Shown one piece after another: positions 10,195 through 20,671 of a stretch of DNA of 64,000 nucleotides. The stretch is from the NCBI GenBank assembly GCA_009746045.1, contig RPFO01000389.1, positions 131,001 through 195,000 on the forward strand, written 5' to 3'. Under the pieces are notes generated by a model, which saw only the letters and a program-made list of their open reading frames with translations, was not told the DNA's origin and did not search any database. The stretch's first letter is position 1, and every line of letters begins with the position of its first letter. The position numbers and the translations under genes were made by a program. Source of the DNA: Mesostigma viride (lineage: Eukaryota > Streptophyta > Mesostigmatophyceae > Mesostigmatales > Mesostigmataceae).

Positions 10195-11030
10195 TAATTA
10201 ATTAATTAATAGACACGTGACTGCGTCACGTGAGCATAAGTCCTCAGTGGGAGGGGAACATGGGATGGAATGGATGGTGTAAGCTATCTAGGTCCTAGTT
10301 ACAGGGGTGTGGGCACCGCGGCCCGAATCGCTATGAATGCCGCATACGCGGTCACACGCGGAGCCCCCACAGACTTGGGGGTGGTCTCCTTCATCACTAC
10401 TTGCCATCTATCCTTGCGCACCATCTGCCTCCATATTACAGACAAACCAGGAGGCTGCCCGTGTGTGAGCCCGTCACGTCTAGTGTAGCACATGTCCATG
10501 CCGAGTCTATCACGAAAAGTCCACGGGTGGCGGCCCTGCCGCGCGCGGCCGGGGGCACGCCAGGTGAGGACATATCGCCCAGGCTGGGCGGGCTTGGTGC
10601 CAGCTAGTCTATCTGATGTATCTACCTGATCTGTGCGGGCCAGGTGCCCGGCTAGGCCCAGGCGCCTGTGCCTAATAATGTGGGAAACATAGGGCAAATC
10701 AGCGTACAAATCCTCATTACTAATGTGCAACCCAAAGGGGATGTTAAAAAAAAAACAACAACAACGGGAACACGAAATTAGAGCACGAGTCTAATGAATT
10801 AATTAATTAAAGGGGATGTTGAGGGCCTGGCGCAGCATCTTGGTGACGGCGCCGTCGAGTCGTTGCTCCAGCTCCTGCGTCAGTGTCCAGGTCTCGGCGC
10901 CGTAGGTCAGGATCGTCAGAATGACGACCTTGAAGAGGTCACGCTTGATGATCTGGGGTAGGGCGGGGTTGCTCCACCAGCGGCGGTGGTCATGGAGGTG
11001 CGCCCACGCCATGCCGAATGACTATATGGA
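10195..11030 (-). mobile_element. 5'-truncated LINE fragment with hairpin and TTAA tail
   Basis: The minus-strand frame 11012-10821 reads the classic LINE post-RT segment (TILTYGAETWTLTQELEQRLDG), and after a 63-bp insertion plus duplication it continues at 10730-10299 (NEDLYADLPYVSHI, RRLGLAGHLARTDQVDTS, WRQMVRKDRWQVV). The 3' end has a CACGTGAC/GTCACGTG stem-loop at about 10212-10230 and a TTAATTAATTAATTAA tail. It aligns with the fragment at 6155-6735 but is clearly diverged, so it is a second family member. Confidence 0.8.
10746..10808 (+). mobile_element. 63-bp LINE 3' end insertion with 12-bp target duplication
   Basis: AAAGGGGATGTT occurs at 10734-10745 and again at 10809-10820. The 63 bp after the first copy hold an A-rich start, GAGCACGAGTCTAAT and an AATTAATTAATT tail, that is, the last few dozen bases of a LINE of this family on the plus strand. 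It interrupts the older LINE frame. Confidence 0.75.
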
Positions 11031-11054
11031 TTGAAGGATTTTATGATTTTTATC

Positions 11055-11741
11055 AGGGGGGGTGTCCAAAAACAAGAAAATTTACATCATGCTGGATTCG
11101 AGTAGATCTCGCGAAAACAAGCATGTTTGCCACTGGTCGCAACCCCAGGGGGTCTCTAGGTTAGAAGTTACAGAGCCTCAAAAACCGTTAACTGAAAGGG
11201 TAGGTAGGTAGGGTGCCGGGCCGATATGGGTTTTTTACAACAAAACACTTGGATTTTCTGCTAGCTCCCTGTATGGTCGGAATTTTGAAACGGTTTGACG
11301 GACAAACTGATAGCACTTGGAGAGCTGAACCCAAATATGCAGTCAAAATTTTGGCAGGTACCATAGAGGGGGGGGGGGTTGCTCGCAAGATGGTGCTGCC
11401 CCTAGGCACGGAAGTATGCTGCCGTCTGCCACCACTACAAGGCTTCGGCTATCCAGCGCCGTGCCGTGCCAGTATCGCGTCGCGCCGGCCAACGACCCAT
11501 TTAAGAAAAAACGGAATTTTCCCATACACCAATATGCTCAAACGGTAGAGCTCGCGGAGCTGATCATTTTGCTCCCTAGGTCGAGTGGTCGACCCCTATG
11601 AGTATAATCCTTGGCCGGCGGGGACCTCAGGGTTTTGCTAGGTACTATAGCGCCTACGTGCTAGGTACTGAGGTAGGGTCCAAGGGCCAACTTTTGGAAA
11701 ATTTCAGCAGTTTCTGATATTTTTGTTTTGGACACCCCCCT
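11055..11741. mobile_element. 687-bp Mutator-like MITE with 11-bp target duplication
   Basis: The ends are inverted (AGGGGGGGTGTCCAAAAACA at the left; AGGGGGGTGTCCAAAACAAA reading in from the right). They are flanked by the direct repeat TGATTTTTATC at 11044-11054 and 11742-11752. An 11-bp duplication is in the range of Mutator-like elements. The interior has short open frames without recognisable domains, so it is non-autonomous. Confidence 0.8.
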
Positions 11742-11752
11742 TGATTTTTATC

Positions 11753-12848
11753 CACTATTCCTACAGTCCTGTATGTCTTTTCTCGTGTACGGCCTTATAA
11801 GCTTCGCCAATTCTGGCGAACCTAACGGTTCTTCCGAAAATTTGCTCCGCCCTGCTCCGCCTGATAAAACGCAGGAAAACGTTCGTACGTTTTATGGGGA
11901 AGCGCATAATTTGGCCCTGATGACACAAACTCTAGTGCGGGGGTGAGTGCGGCGTTCCGGGACACCACCGCACTAAGTCCGACGCGCCTGCCCAGGCCAC
12001 GCCGCGCCGGCCCGGCACACGAGTTACGCGGGAAAAAAGGGCCTGCCGCGCCAATTAGGACTAATTGGCTAATTTCTTTGTTGACTAAAAGCGCAGTCAA
12101 GGATGCAATTGGCATCATTGCATTATTTTTGCCAAGGTGCTGGCAATTTACGCTTGAAGGTGGCAAAAATCTGGTTTGTGATGCAGTAGTGACTATTGCC
12201 TGGCAATTGCGCAGCCGGGAAGTTGGGCGACGAGAATGCCATGGTTGTTCTTAAATATAATCGGACCCTAATTTGTCTAAAGTAGGAGACAAACAGTCTT
12301 TGACGTCCCTGGGATCCATAGCAATAATAATTCTGCTTTCTCTAGTACTCGCAGTAATGTCGGCACACTTAGTTTCCTCTTCGAATCGATGTTTTGTCTG
12401 GCAATCTTTCCCTCTCGTTTTTTTCTCCCTCCCTCCCTCCCTTGCTCGCTCCCTCCGTCTCATGCGTTCCTCCAACGTCCTGTCTTCTTCCCCCCACCCT
12501 GCCTTCTCTCGTCAGCTTCCGAGCTTTTCATGCATCGCCTCTCCATACCTCGCTACCAAGTTTCCAAGTAGACCTTGAAGAGATATTCCGGGAAATGCGT
12601 CTGGACGCGGTCATCGTGCGCGCCTTTCTCTTCTGATTTTCTGCGTAAAGCTTGGTAGCACACCTTGTCGGCCCTCGCGGAACTGTCAGCCCGTATCTGG
12701 GAACTGGACCACATGTATCTGTTACGGTATCTTGCTTATTTTGCGTAGGTTGCTAGTGTTGCTGTATCCTTCAAGTTTAGTGTTGCAGAGTGTGACTGAC
12801 CACAGTATCATTTGGTGATGGGTTTGTTGAATGCTGGGTTTGTTCTTG
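11753..12848. other. Intergenic, with a pyrimidine-rich tract
   Basis: No gene recognised. At about 12405-12500 a C/T-rich tract contains several TCCC repeats and gives long but compositionally biased open frames. The last five bases, TCTTG, are the left copy of the target duplication of Copia-A. Confidence 0.5.
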
Positions 12849-13277
12849 AGTTGAATGCCCTTCACCGCTGGCTAGCACGCCGGCGATGGAGACGGGATTT
12901 TTGTTGTTTGGGGAACCGATTGTGGGAGGCTGAGCCCGCAGCCGCCACTGATTGCTATTGAACCCTTGCAGCTGGCCAGGCCGCAAGGAGCTCAGCGGCG
13001 CGGCGCTAACCGATAAGGCATGCTCGAGCCTCTAACCCGAGACTACCGGTAGGCTACCCGATAGTGCATGCTCGAGCCTCTAACCCGAGACTACCGGCAC
13101 TCAGCGGATCTGTGCTACCGAGGGCGACGGTTCTCTGACCGTCCCGGCGCGCACTGGCTTCCGTACCTTGCTTAGGCACCGACTAGCATCTAGACACCAA
13201 TCTTTGATGCCCACCTGACTAGGCGCCCAGGCCGGCGACTACCGGCCAGCGGATAGATGCCACTCGGGAGCACAACT
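12849..13277 (-). repeat. Copia-A 3' LTR
   Basis: 429 bp, AGTTG to CAACT, with an internal tandem duplication of about 42 bp around GCATGCTCGAGCCTCTAACC (from about 13018). A purine-rich tract (AAAAAGAAAGTATGGG on the minus strand, 13278-13293) directly precedes it, as expected for the plus-strand primer. Confidence 0.95.
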
Positions 13278-13613
13278 CCCATACTTTCTTTTTAAATAAT
13301 TATCATAAATTATTTAAAGCGTGGGGCAATAGGGTAGCACTGACCCTACGTACGTTCAAGTAGAGAAACACGTAACGGCACACTGCCGTCCCCAAATCCT
13401 AAACCCCAAGGAGGGTGCCCTACGCTGGGATCTGAGCACGCCAAAAACACCCGGGCTTTGCTCCCGGCCTCCTTTTCTACTTGGGTGCAACTGCACCACA
13501 TGCATCATTATTAGGCACACTGGCCGCCTGTCAGGTCTAGGGAAATGTATTCACAGATGAAAGAAGCGCCCATTCCCATGCAAAAAGACGACAGGTCACA
13601 CGGTAAAAAAAAC

Positions 13614-16385
13614 TCATGTCATCATGAGCTGCCGCAGCAGCTTGTACTGAGGCCCCGACAGCATCGCGGGCTTGGTCAAGGCATCGGCAATATTCTCGCT
13701 CTCAGGGATCCACCGCCGCTCATCCAACACCGTGGCGGACTCGGCCAACACAAGGTAATCTAGTTTGGTGGTGGAGGCGAGCGGGTTATTCAGAAACTCA
13801 ATTATTGACTTGCTATCTGTGCACAGCCGCATGCGGAGCGACAGCGCCACGCGGGCCTTATCCGCAATCCATTGCAAAAGATGCTGCACATAACACGCAT
13901 GGTCGACAGCGGAAATGAACGCGCGACACTCCGCGCGATTGCTGTCTACCACTACCCGCTGATGGATGCGGCTATACCAGTCGACAATAGTGGGCTGCCC
14001 AGTGGGGCTATCAAGAAAAAAGATGGCCGCCTCCCGCGCGCGCAGCTGCGTGATGGTACGCGACTCCAGGTTCGCGTCAGAGTAAATGGTCATTGCCACC
14101 GGGCGGGTGATATCAACCCCCCACACGCGCAGGCCCGGTGACGCCAAGACTTGCGTCCGAAGATGCTGCGCTCCCATGCCCGCAAGCACGGCGTCGGGCG
14201 CACGCGCGTAGATGGACAGGTCGGGTCGCACCGTGCCCGCGAGCCACCCCAGCTGGCCGCGCAAGTGCGGTCCCGCGGACGCATCCAGCCGCTCAGGCAG
14301 CGATTGCGCGAGCTTGTCGGCGTATTCCTGCTTGGCCGCCATGTCAATGCACCAGCCAACCGGTGTGCGGTGCAAAGTGTAGGTTAGGCCACAGAAAGGG
14401 ACGGGGGTGTCGGGGTCCAGCCACAACGTGCGGCTAGTGGGCAAAAGCTTGGCCACAGCGGTTATGAACTGCCGGACCCACGCCCGGGGTCCAATAAGCC
14501 GCCAGTCATCCCCATGCCATTGCATGAACGCGGGCTCGTGTGGGTGGGGTGTGTGGATGTGAAAGAGGTTGCTATCGATGCGGGAAAACACCGCCCCCAT
14601 GCTAGCAAAGATGCGTTCAGCCGTCTTGCGAAAGATGATGGGGCTAGACTGCAGGCCCTCCACACCAAGGAGAAGCCGCAAGTACACACACCGCAGCTCC
14701 CCCTGCCACACCAAAGGGACCTTGACCACATACACCGTGCCACGCCACACTTCCTCGGCCACTGCCGGGTCGCTATGGAGAAAGGCCCGCTGAAAATCTG
14801 AGCAGGCCATGGCATAGTCCAACCCCCGATCCAACAGCCCCAAGAACACCGATGTTAACACCCGGCTAGTGGTCTGCGACAGCCCGGGCGTAAACAATTC
14901 CTCCTCCGACAACTCAGACGAGCCCCTAAACTCCGTGACACAGGGCCGTACATGAAATGTGACAGGGTCAGTGGGGAGGACCTGCTTATACTTGAGCACA
15001 AACTTCAAGTTCAGCTTTACCGCCCCTTGCGGCACCTCCATCAACTCCCCATACACCCCATACATCGCCCACTCCAGCTGCGCGCGCAAGAAAGCCGCGC
15101 GCCACTTATGGAACTTGACAGGGTCACGGCAGTCCTCCTTAAACTGCGGATAACTAACAGGAGATTTAGTGGCGATGCTCCAGGGAAAAATGCCAAGACT
15201 GCTGGGGTGACACTTCTGCGGCTGCGTGACATCGGCTACCAGCGGCTCTGCCGTATATTCCGCCCCGCGAATGGCCCCTACTGCAGTGGCATAATCCTCA
15301 GGGTGATTAATAGCCTCGGGGGGACCCCGGCCCGTGAGGGCTGCAAGCGCTACGTGATATTGGTACAAGCCTATGCTCCCCACCCCCTCGAGGGTCACCA
15401 AGCCGGCTGACACAGAAAACCCGGGGAGGGAAACAAAAGGGTTACCTATGAGGGTGATCCCCTTGTAACCCTCTAGCACTTGCACAGGGACATCTACCCC
15501 TAGGATGGGCATGAGCACCTGCCCAGCCACCTTATAGGCCCGCTGCCCGTCAAACCCCGCAACTTCCTTCCAACTACTGGGCAGCAAAGGGTAATAGGCC
15601 TCGGCCGCCGCCGGGCTCGTGATAGACACGCCTGCCATGGTATCTATGGCCGCAATATGCCTAGAGGGAACATCATGAGCTTCAGTCACAACGGTGGGGC
15701 ACTTATCTGGCATGACGCGGCTGACTTGTGCCGCACCCCCCGCTGCCGCCGCCTTGAGCTTGTCCGCCTTGAGCAGCTGTCGGAGGACGTGGGCCAGCTG
15801 GGAGCCCACGCCCGCGCCTGACGATGTGTCCGGCGCCGCCACGGTGGGCGCTGCTGGGGTCGCGGGGAGGGGCTGAGGTAGCGCCCCCGCGTCGACCCCG
15901 GGGACTTGCTCCGGCGCGGCGCCTGCAGGGGGGTGGGCAACAAGCGCATCATGCACAGCCACCCCAAGTGGGGTGGGTAGGACAGGTTCCAGCCGGGCCC
16001 GCTTGGCCGGCCGGCTATCCACATCCCAACCGAGCTGGCGGCTGTGCTCCTTGGCCGCCTGGACCTGGGCATCGGACGCCTTGTACCGATACACCTTATC
16101 CCACGGGATGAGATAGTCCCTATGCTCCCAGTGCACCTTCACCCGCCTATGCACCCAGTCCAAATCCACCACCATGCCTGGCCCTTGCATCTGCCCCCGC
16201 TTGCCAAAGGAATTCTCCTTGTGAAACAAGACCAACTCCCCCAGCTCCCACTCCTGCGACAAGTCAGGCTGGGTGCGGTCTAACTGCCGCCTAACCTCAG
16301 CGGTGGTAGCGAGGTGGGCCTCCCAATGGTCTGCCACGTCCGGAGGGTAAATGCCCGACTGCAGCCCCCGCGCGGTAATAAGACC
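13614..16385 (-). CDS. Copia-A pol, C-terminal part: integrase end, protease-like, RT, RNase H
   Basis: The real element sequence enters at GGTCTTATTACC (16385) next to the TA element and runs to TGA at 13614. First comes the integrase C-terminal SH3-like segment (ELVLFHKENSFGKRG, VKVHWEHRDYLIPWDKV). Then a linker and a retropepsin-like stretch about 245 residues in (AAIDTMAGVSITS and, about 60 residues on, LIGNPFV). Then RT: DFQRAFLHSD in the place of the usual D-x-x-x-AFL-x-G, GLQSSPIIFRKTAERIF, and the catalytic motif QWHGDDW where Copia elements normally have YVDD. The RNase H/C-terminal part has CTDSKSIIEFLNN and ENIADALTKPA. The remainder of pol lies at 18166-19053 and 29825-29918. Confidence 0.92.
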   Translation of the reverse strand, partial: GLITARGLQSGIYPPDVADHWEAHLATTAEVRRQLDRTQPDLSQEWELGELVLFHKENSFGKRGQMQGPGMVVDLDWVHRRVKVHWEHRDYLIPWDKVYRYKASDAQVQAAKEHSRQLGWDVDSRPAKRARLEPVLPTPLGVAVHDALVAHPPAGAAPEQVPGVDAGALPQPLPATPAAPTVAAPDTSSGAGVGSQLAHVLRQLLKADKLKAAAAGGAAQVSRVMPDKCPTVVTEAHDVPSRHIAAIDTMAGVSITSPAAAEAYYPLLPSSWKEVAGFDGQRAYKVAGQVLMPILGVDVPVQVLEGYKGITLIGNPFVSLPGFSVSAGLVTLEGVGSIGLYQYHVALAALTGRGPPEAINHPEDYATAVGAIRGAEYTAEPLVADVTQPQKCHPSSLGIFPWSIATKSPVSYPQFKEDCRDPVKFHKWRAAFLRAQLEWAMYGVYGELMEVPQGAVKLNLKFVLKYKQVLPTDPVTFHVRPCVTEFRGSSELSEEELFTPGLSQTTSRVLTSVFLGLLDRGLDYAMACSDFQRAFLHSDPAVAEEVWRGTVYVVKVPLVWQGELRCVYLRLLLGVEGLQSSPIIFRKTAERIFASMGAVFSRIDSNLFHIHTPHPHEPAFMQWHGDDWRLIGPRAWVRQFITAVAKLLPTSRTLWLDPDTPVPFCGLTYTLHRTPVGWCIDMAAKQEYADKLAQSLPERLDASAGPHLRGQLGWLAGTVRPDLSIYARAPDAVLAGMGAQHLRTQVLASPGLRVWGVDITRPVAMTIYSDANLESRTITQLRAREAAIFFLDSPTGQPTIVDWYSRIHQRVVVDSNRAECRAFISAVDHACYVQHLLQWIADKARVALSLRMRLCTDSKSIIEFLNNPLASTTKLDYLVLAESATVLDERRWIPESENIADALTKPAMLSGPQYKLLRQLMMT

Positions 16386-16387
16386 TA

Positions 16388-18163
16388 GTGTCCATCTTCC
16401 CAGTAAAAGTCCTAAATTTAGGACCAAGTGGAATTAAAAAATATATATGCAAACATTAAAATTTGACCCTGGCATTCGTGCCCATGACAGATAACACACT
16501 TTTTTAGTTTCTATCAAAAACCTGGGGTCAAATAATTACATTTAGTGCATGAATGGGCCCTGCCACCTGCCAGACCTCAAAGCGCGAATTTGGCCAAAAT
16601 GTGGGTTTTAGGACCATTAGGACCAATTATTGTCAACGCATGACCATGCTATCCACACGGTCCCTTGAGCATCTTACAAGCGCTAGGGGACCCTACGAGG
16701 CCTTGGGATGGCGGGGCAGCGTATAACAAGGCCATACCCTGCTGTGGCTGCCTCTATATATACGCGTGATTAACGGTGTCACAGATGGTGCAGGTAATGC
16801 AATATAGGGTTGCATGGTTGCTGAGGTTGCCCGGCTTGAACATGGCCCACCCCTTGCGGTAAACTTTCTCTAAGCATATGCCAAACCTTCTTTGACATCA
16901 CGGACATGCTGGCCACCACCCAGCGATGAAAAAACATTGCATTTGCATTGCAACTAACACATGAATGCAGCCAAATCAAGTTACAAAACAACGTTGTGCT
17001 AACATGCAACGCTTTGTGAGCGAATTCAGGGTGCATGTAACACGTAAACCATACTGTATATACTGTCTGAGAACACCCTGAACGACTGCAGGCCATAGGA
17101 CCATGGTTTATAACTAACACATGAGTAAAACTGCTCTTACGCATGTGTGTTTTAGCTGCAGCGGACGACGAAGATAGAGACGTAAAAAATTGTATGACGT
17201 AAACCAACTATGTGTGACAGTTATGTGCACAGAGAGCGTCCCCTCTTTTTAGGCATAGCTGGCTGACTCAAAACACCACGACAGCGTTGCCAGTTACACT
17301 CATGATCTAGGACAACCCGGCACTTACCTGCTACTTACGTCGCCTCATTCCAGATGGTTGCAAAAAAGTCGCTGAAATCCGCAGCGAGGTCAGCTTTCCG
17401 AGAGCTGAGCGCACCAAAGCTGGCCAACCGGTTCGACAATGATATAAACCACGCTTGTGCTGCGTTCTAGGTCCAAGAAATACCGAAAGTGAAGACCTAT
17501 AAGGTGCGCTCGCTGCCCAGCCTGAACGTCCCTAAAACATGGTCGACAATGGAAATCGAGCAAGAATATCACGGCCCAGGCGCTCCCATGTCAAATACTC
17601 CGTTTCTAAACTCCAGACTATAATAAAAATCGTCCACAAAAATTTCCTGGCTTGATTCGCACCACCATTGCTAATACACTAACATGTTTGTGCCAAAATC
17701 GACCCTCCGCGAGCAGGCGATCTGCGACCCATTTGTGTTGTGCCGCTGTGATACAGCGCTACACATAAAAACTTGCGCAGAAAATATTCACAGCCTTTAA
17801 GCATAACTAACAACCTTTCGTTTTTGCTACTGGGCGCCCGAAATGATAAACGCACGTGAAAACGCCGGCCACCATTGTCAGGTCGCCATATCCACCTCAC
17901 TTCATTCCCGCACCCACTTTTTCGCTCCAAAATCGGTTATATTTTTGGTCGAGGTACCTACTTTCCCGCCATTATACCCGGTACCCGGGTACGGAATCCG
18001 GGTACCATGTGCCGGTACCACGGGTCGGGTACATCATGCCGGGTACGGTCCACATGGGGTACGGTCCATATAGTGACCCCCCCCCCCCGGTACCTCGGTT
18101 ATAGTGACCACTAGGACGATTTAGGACAAAGTCCTAAATTTAGGACCGTGGGATGATTAACAC
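16388..18163. mobile_element. TA-flanked DNA element inserted in Copia-A integrase
   Basis: Inverted ends GTGTCCATCTTCCCA (16388) and GTGTTAATCATCCCA (18163 reading inward), each followed by the palindrome GTCCTAAATTTAGGAC, are flanked by TA (16386-16387, 18164-18165). Removing 1776 bp plus one TA joins CAGGGACTA to GGTCTT in frame and gives an integrase segment that aligns with Copia-B. A CTA (3-bp) duplication is also possible because of sequence ambiguity. The interior contains a short interrupted coding-like frame and a GGTACC-rich tract at about 17955-18100. No transposase recognised. Confidence 0.85.
17354..17623 (+). CDS. Coding-like frame with one in-frame TAG, inside the TA element
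   Basis: ATG at 17354 opens 38 codons (MVAKKSLKSAARSAFRELSA, APKLANRFDND), then TAG at 17468-17470, then 50 more codons in the same frame that also look coding (VQEIPKVKTYKVRSLPSLNV) to TAA at 17621. The TAG is preceded by TTC, so it could also be a splice acceptor. Either a degraded captured gene or two exons. No domain recognised. Confidence 0.35.
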
Positions 18164-18165
18164 TA

Positions 18166-19053
18166 GTCCCTGGGGCAGCTTGAAAAGCACCTGGCTGTTG
18201 TACTTGTCCATGAGCAAGCGGCACCACAGCGCGCGTTGTGCATAAGGCTGCCCCGCGGGCTTGAATCCTAACCCGCTGGCCTGCTGCTTGGCTGCCATGC
18301 CCTTTACGCTGCTGATGTGCCTATCAATCAGCCCCAAGTTGCCATGGTCCTGCCGCCCAGCAATAACCACCATCTCACAGCCCTCCCGCCCCACAATGCA
18401 ATCAAATTGTTGGTCCAACATGACCTCAGAAATGGGAAAGAAGTGAGACATGGCAATGGGCAGCCCCCGCCACAAGGACTCCTCTACCATGCTTGGCAGG
18501 GGCTCGATGGCTAGGAACTGACTTGGTATAGCGATCCATCAAGACCAAATAATAGTCCCCCTCCTCCAAATGCATGACATCCCCCACTAACCTCCCCCGG
18601 TACGGGGAAGGAGTCTTAGCATGCCAGCGCCTACGCTTCTTCCTGACACTTGCGCATGCGTGGCACTCCTCTAACTCCGCCTGAGCGACCTTCAACCCCG
18701 GCGCCCCCATAAGCCTAGTCGCCCAGTCTAGCGTTTGCCCCGCCACATGACCCACCGCAAGGTGAATCTGGTGAGCAAGCATCCGCAATCCTATGGCCGT
18801 GGGGGTGGTGCCATCCCCTTCTATGCTAGGCACCTGCCCCGCCAAGCTCTCTGCATGTGCATTCCTGTCGGCAATGTGCTCTAGTGAGGCCTTACTGAGG
18901 CGGCGACCCAACTCCACGTCTACGTGAGGGGCTACCTCGGCATCTGCCGGCACTATCTCACCTGAAGGGGTGAGCTCCGGAAGGGCGTGTTCAGGCTCTA
19001 TTGCGACCACGCTGGGCACGCACTCCTGATCAGCTGCAGCACTTGCACTTCCA
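18166..19053 (-). CDS. Copia-A pol, integrase zinc-binding and catalytic core (frameshifted)
   Basis: Reading from 19053 the frame continues that of the gag-pol joint. It has an H/H and C-x(2)-C pattern (LAHQIHLAVGH, ECHACASVRKK) typical of the integrase N-terminal zinc site, then GRLVGDVMHLEEGDYYLVL-MDRYTK with the first catalytic Asp. After RYTK (about 18520) one base appears to be missing; the rest (QFLAIEPLPSMVEESLW, VVIAGRQDHGNLGLIDRHI, KYNSQVLFKLPQG) is in the next frame and runs into the TA element. Copia-B has the matching segment, which supports the frame assignment. Confidence 0.85.
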
Positions 19054-19110
19054 CACTATACTTTTCGTCCGAGGGTAGTAAAAATGATCCGAGGCGTAAA
19101 TTACGAGGTC
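19054..19110. repeat. TE-A copy 1 left terminal inverted repeat
   Basis: Starts CACTATACTTTTCGTCC. Carries the copy-1 variants GGGTAGTAAAAATGATCC, shared with the right end of the same copy (29768-29824) but not with copy 2. Confidence 0.92.
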
Positions 19111-19560
19111 TTATCTTACTACCTAGATACGAGGCGTGAGATCCAACGCCGTAATCATTACTACCTATCATCCTACGTAGTAATTTTACTAGCCGTAAGT
19201 AAGAGTAACGTTACGACTGCACATCTTTGGTAGTACATTACCGACAGAGTAAATTACCGCGACGGGTCTTGGTTGGTAATCTACCACCTGTAGATTAGGT
19301 GCCAGTGATCCGATGCTGTAAGATACGTTTCAGTAAGTTACTTCGGGGATCTTTGCCTGTACACGGCCAGATGGATAATTATATTGTAATGGAGAAGTGG
19401 GAGAACGTGCGTGTCTATTAGCAAATGCAGCGAAATATAAAAATGTAGTTATCAGCCTTTTTCGCCAATTCAGCAGTTGTCGTTGTCGGCCGTTGTCAGT
19501 AAGCGGCTATAGATTATGTGTGCTGGGGCCGGTGAAAAGACGCTAGCAAAGTTCGTCTGA

Positions 19561-20671
19561 ATGGCGTCCAATAGAGGGGATTTTATTCTTAGTGGATTGT
19601 TGGACGAGGAGAAGGCGAGGTTGCTGGCGGAGAATGCGAAAGAGCAGAGGGAAGCAGCGGAAGCCGTGCGTGGAAGATGAGGTAACGGGATGGAGTGTGG
19701 GCCCTGGCTTCTGGTTATGAAATGATGGCGGTTGCAGGCCAGCCGTGCTCGCTGGTAATGGGTGCGTGGTGTTGAAATCCAAGTTCTGCGCGTATTCTGT
19801 TTTTTGGTCAATGATTGAAGGGATGTCGCCTTGTTTTATTTTTGTGCATCTGCGTCCCGTCGTGACTGCCTCGTCATGGACGCCCAGGGGTAGAAGTTCG
19901 AACGAGGGAATGATTTTTCAAACGCCTGGATATGTTATGATAGTACGAATAAATGGTAATGGGTAGAGGCGGCCAAAATTTTGTTGGAAGTGTGCCAACG
20001 CCGCACATACGACTTGAACAACCCTAGGTATCTTAGGAAAAGGAAACACGGATACGTCGGAGTGGAGGAAGAGGAAGACGATGACGATGGTGAAGACGGA
20101 GAGGTTTACAATGGAGGCCTTGAGAATGGGGAGACATTGAATCAGGAGAGCAGGGTAGCGGTGAGTGGCCCGTCATGAATTACATTGTGGTTGCAGTTGT
20201 TAGCGAGGCGTGTTGATTGCTTCTTGCCGCGGGTAATCGCTAGCGCGCATAACCTTCTTTTTTCAACAGGTGTTCTGGTGCATTGACTGCCGCAAAGCAA
20301 TTAATGGGACTGATTATGTGCCTATCATGCCGTTTGGGAATCATACATTGCCAACATTTCGTGTTTAGAAGGCGCGCCTTCAGAAGCATATTCAGCACCG
20401 CACGAGCCAGGTGCTGAAGGCGTGCTTGGAGAGGAAGGGGTATAAAGTGCGCATGACCGCATCGAAGAAGAAGAAGCAGCAGGAATCGGGCAAGACCATG
20501 ATAACCGAGCCAGGATTGGCTTTCGTGCATGCAGTACATGGTGCGGCGCAGGCAGTGAATGCTGCATCGATTGCAGCGGTGCAGCCTGTGGCCATGGCGG
20601 TGCAGGGCGCGGGTCCTGAAGTGTGGGCGTTGGCGAAGCAGATTCACGATGCTGTCATGGCCACGTTGTGA
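19561..20671 (+). CDS. TE-A cargo gene, three exons, unknown function
   Basis: Exons proposed at 19561-19665 (donor GTGCGT), 19969-20160 (donor GTGAGT) and 20270-20671 (acceptor TTCAACAG), all in phase 0. Exon 1 is a charged helix (MASNRGDFILSGLLDEEKAR, LLAENAKEQREAAEA). Exon 2 has CQRRTYDLNNPRYLRKRK and an acidic run. Exon 3 starts VFWCIDCRKAINGTDYVPI (a C-x2-C pair) and after 32 codons meets TAG at 20366-20368; the frame then stays open for 100 more coding-looking residues (KARLQKHIQHRTSQVLKACL to QIHDAVMATL, TGA). Copy 2 keeps all exons and the TAG. It may be a transposon DNA-binding protein comparable in position to CACTA TnpA, but that is inference. Not a known family to me. Confidence 0.5.

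Noticed and set aside
16384-18167. Second CACTA-type transposon at 16.4-18.2 kb
   Set aside because: CACTA occurs only reading outward at the border (ACACTAG); the inverted ends start GTGT and are flanked by TA, so it is a different type.
17354-20671. Alternative genetic code with TAG as Gln
   Set aside because: The LRR gene and the LINE end at TAG with natural C-termini, and Gln is encoded by CAG/CAA throughout; two isolated TAGs are better explained by decay, splicing or readthrough.
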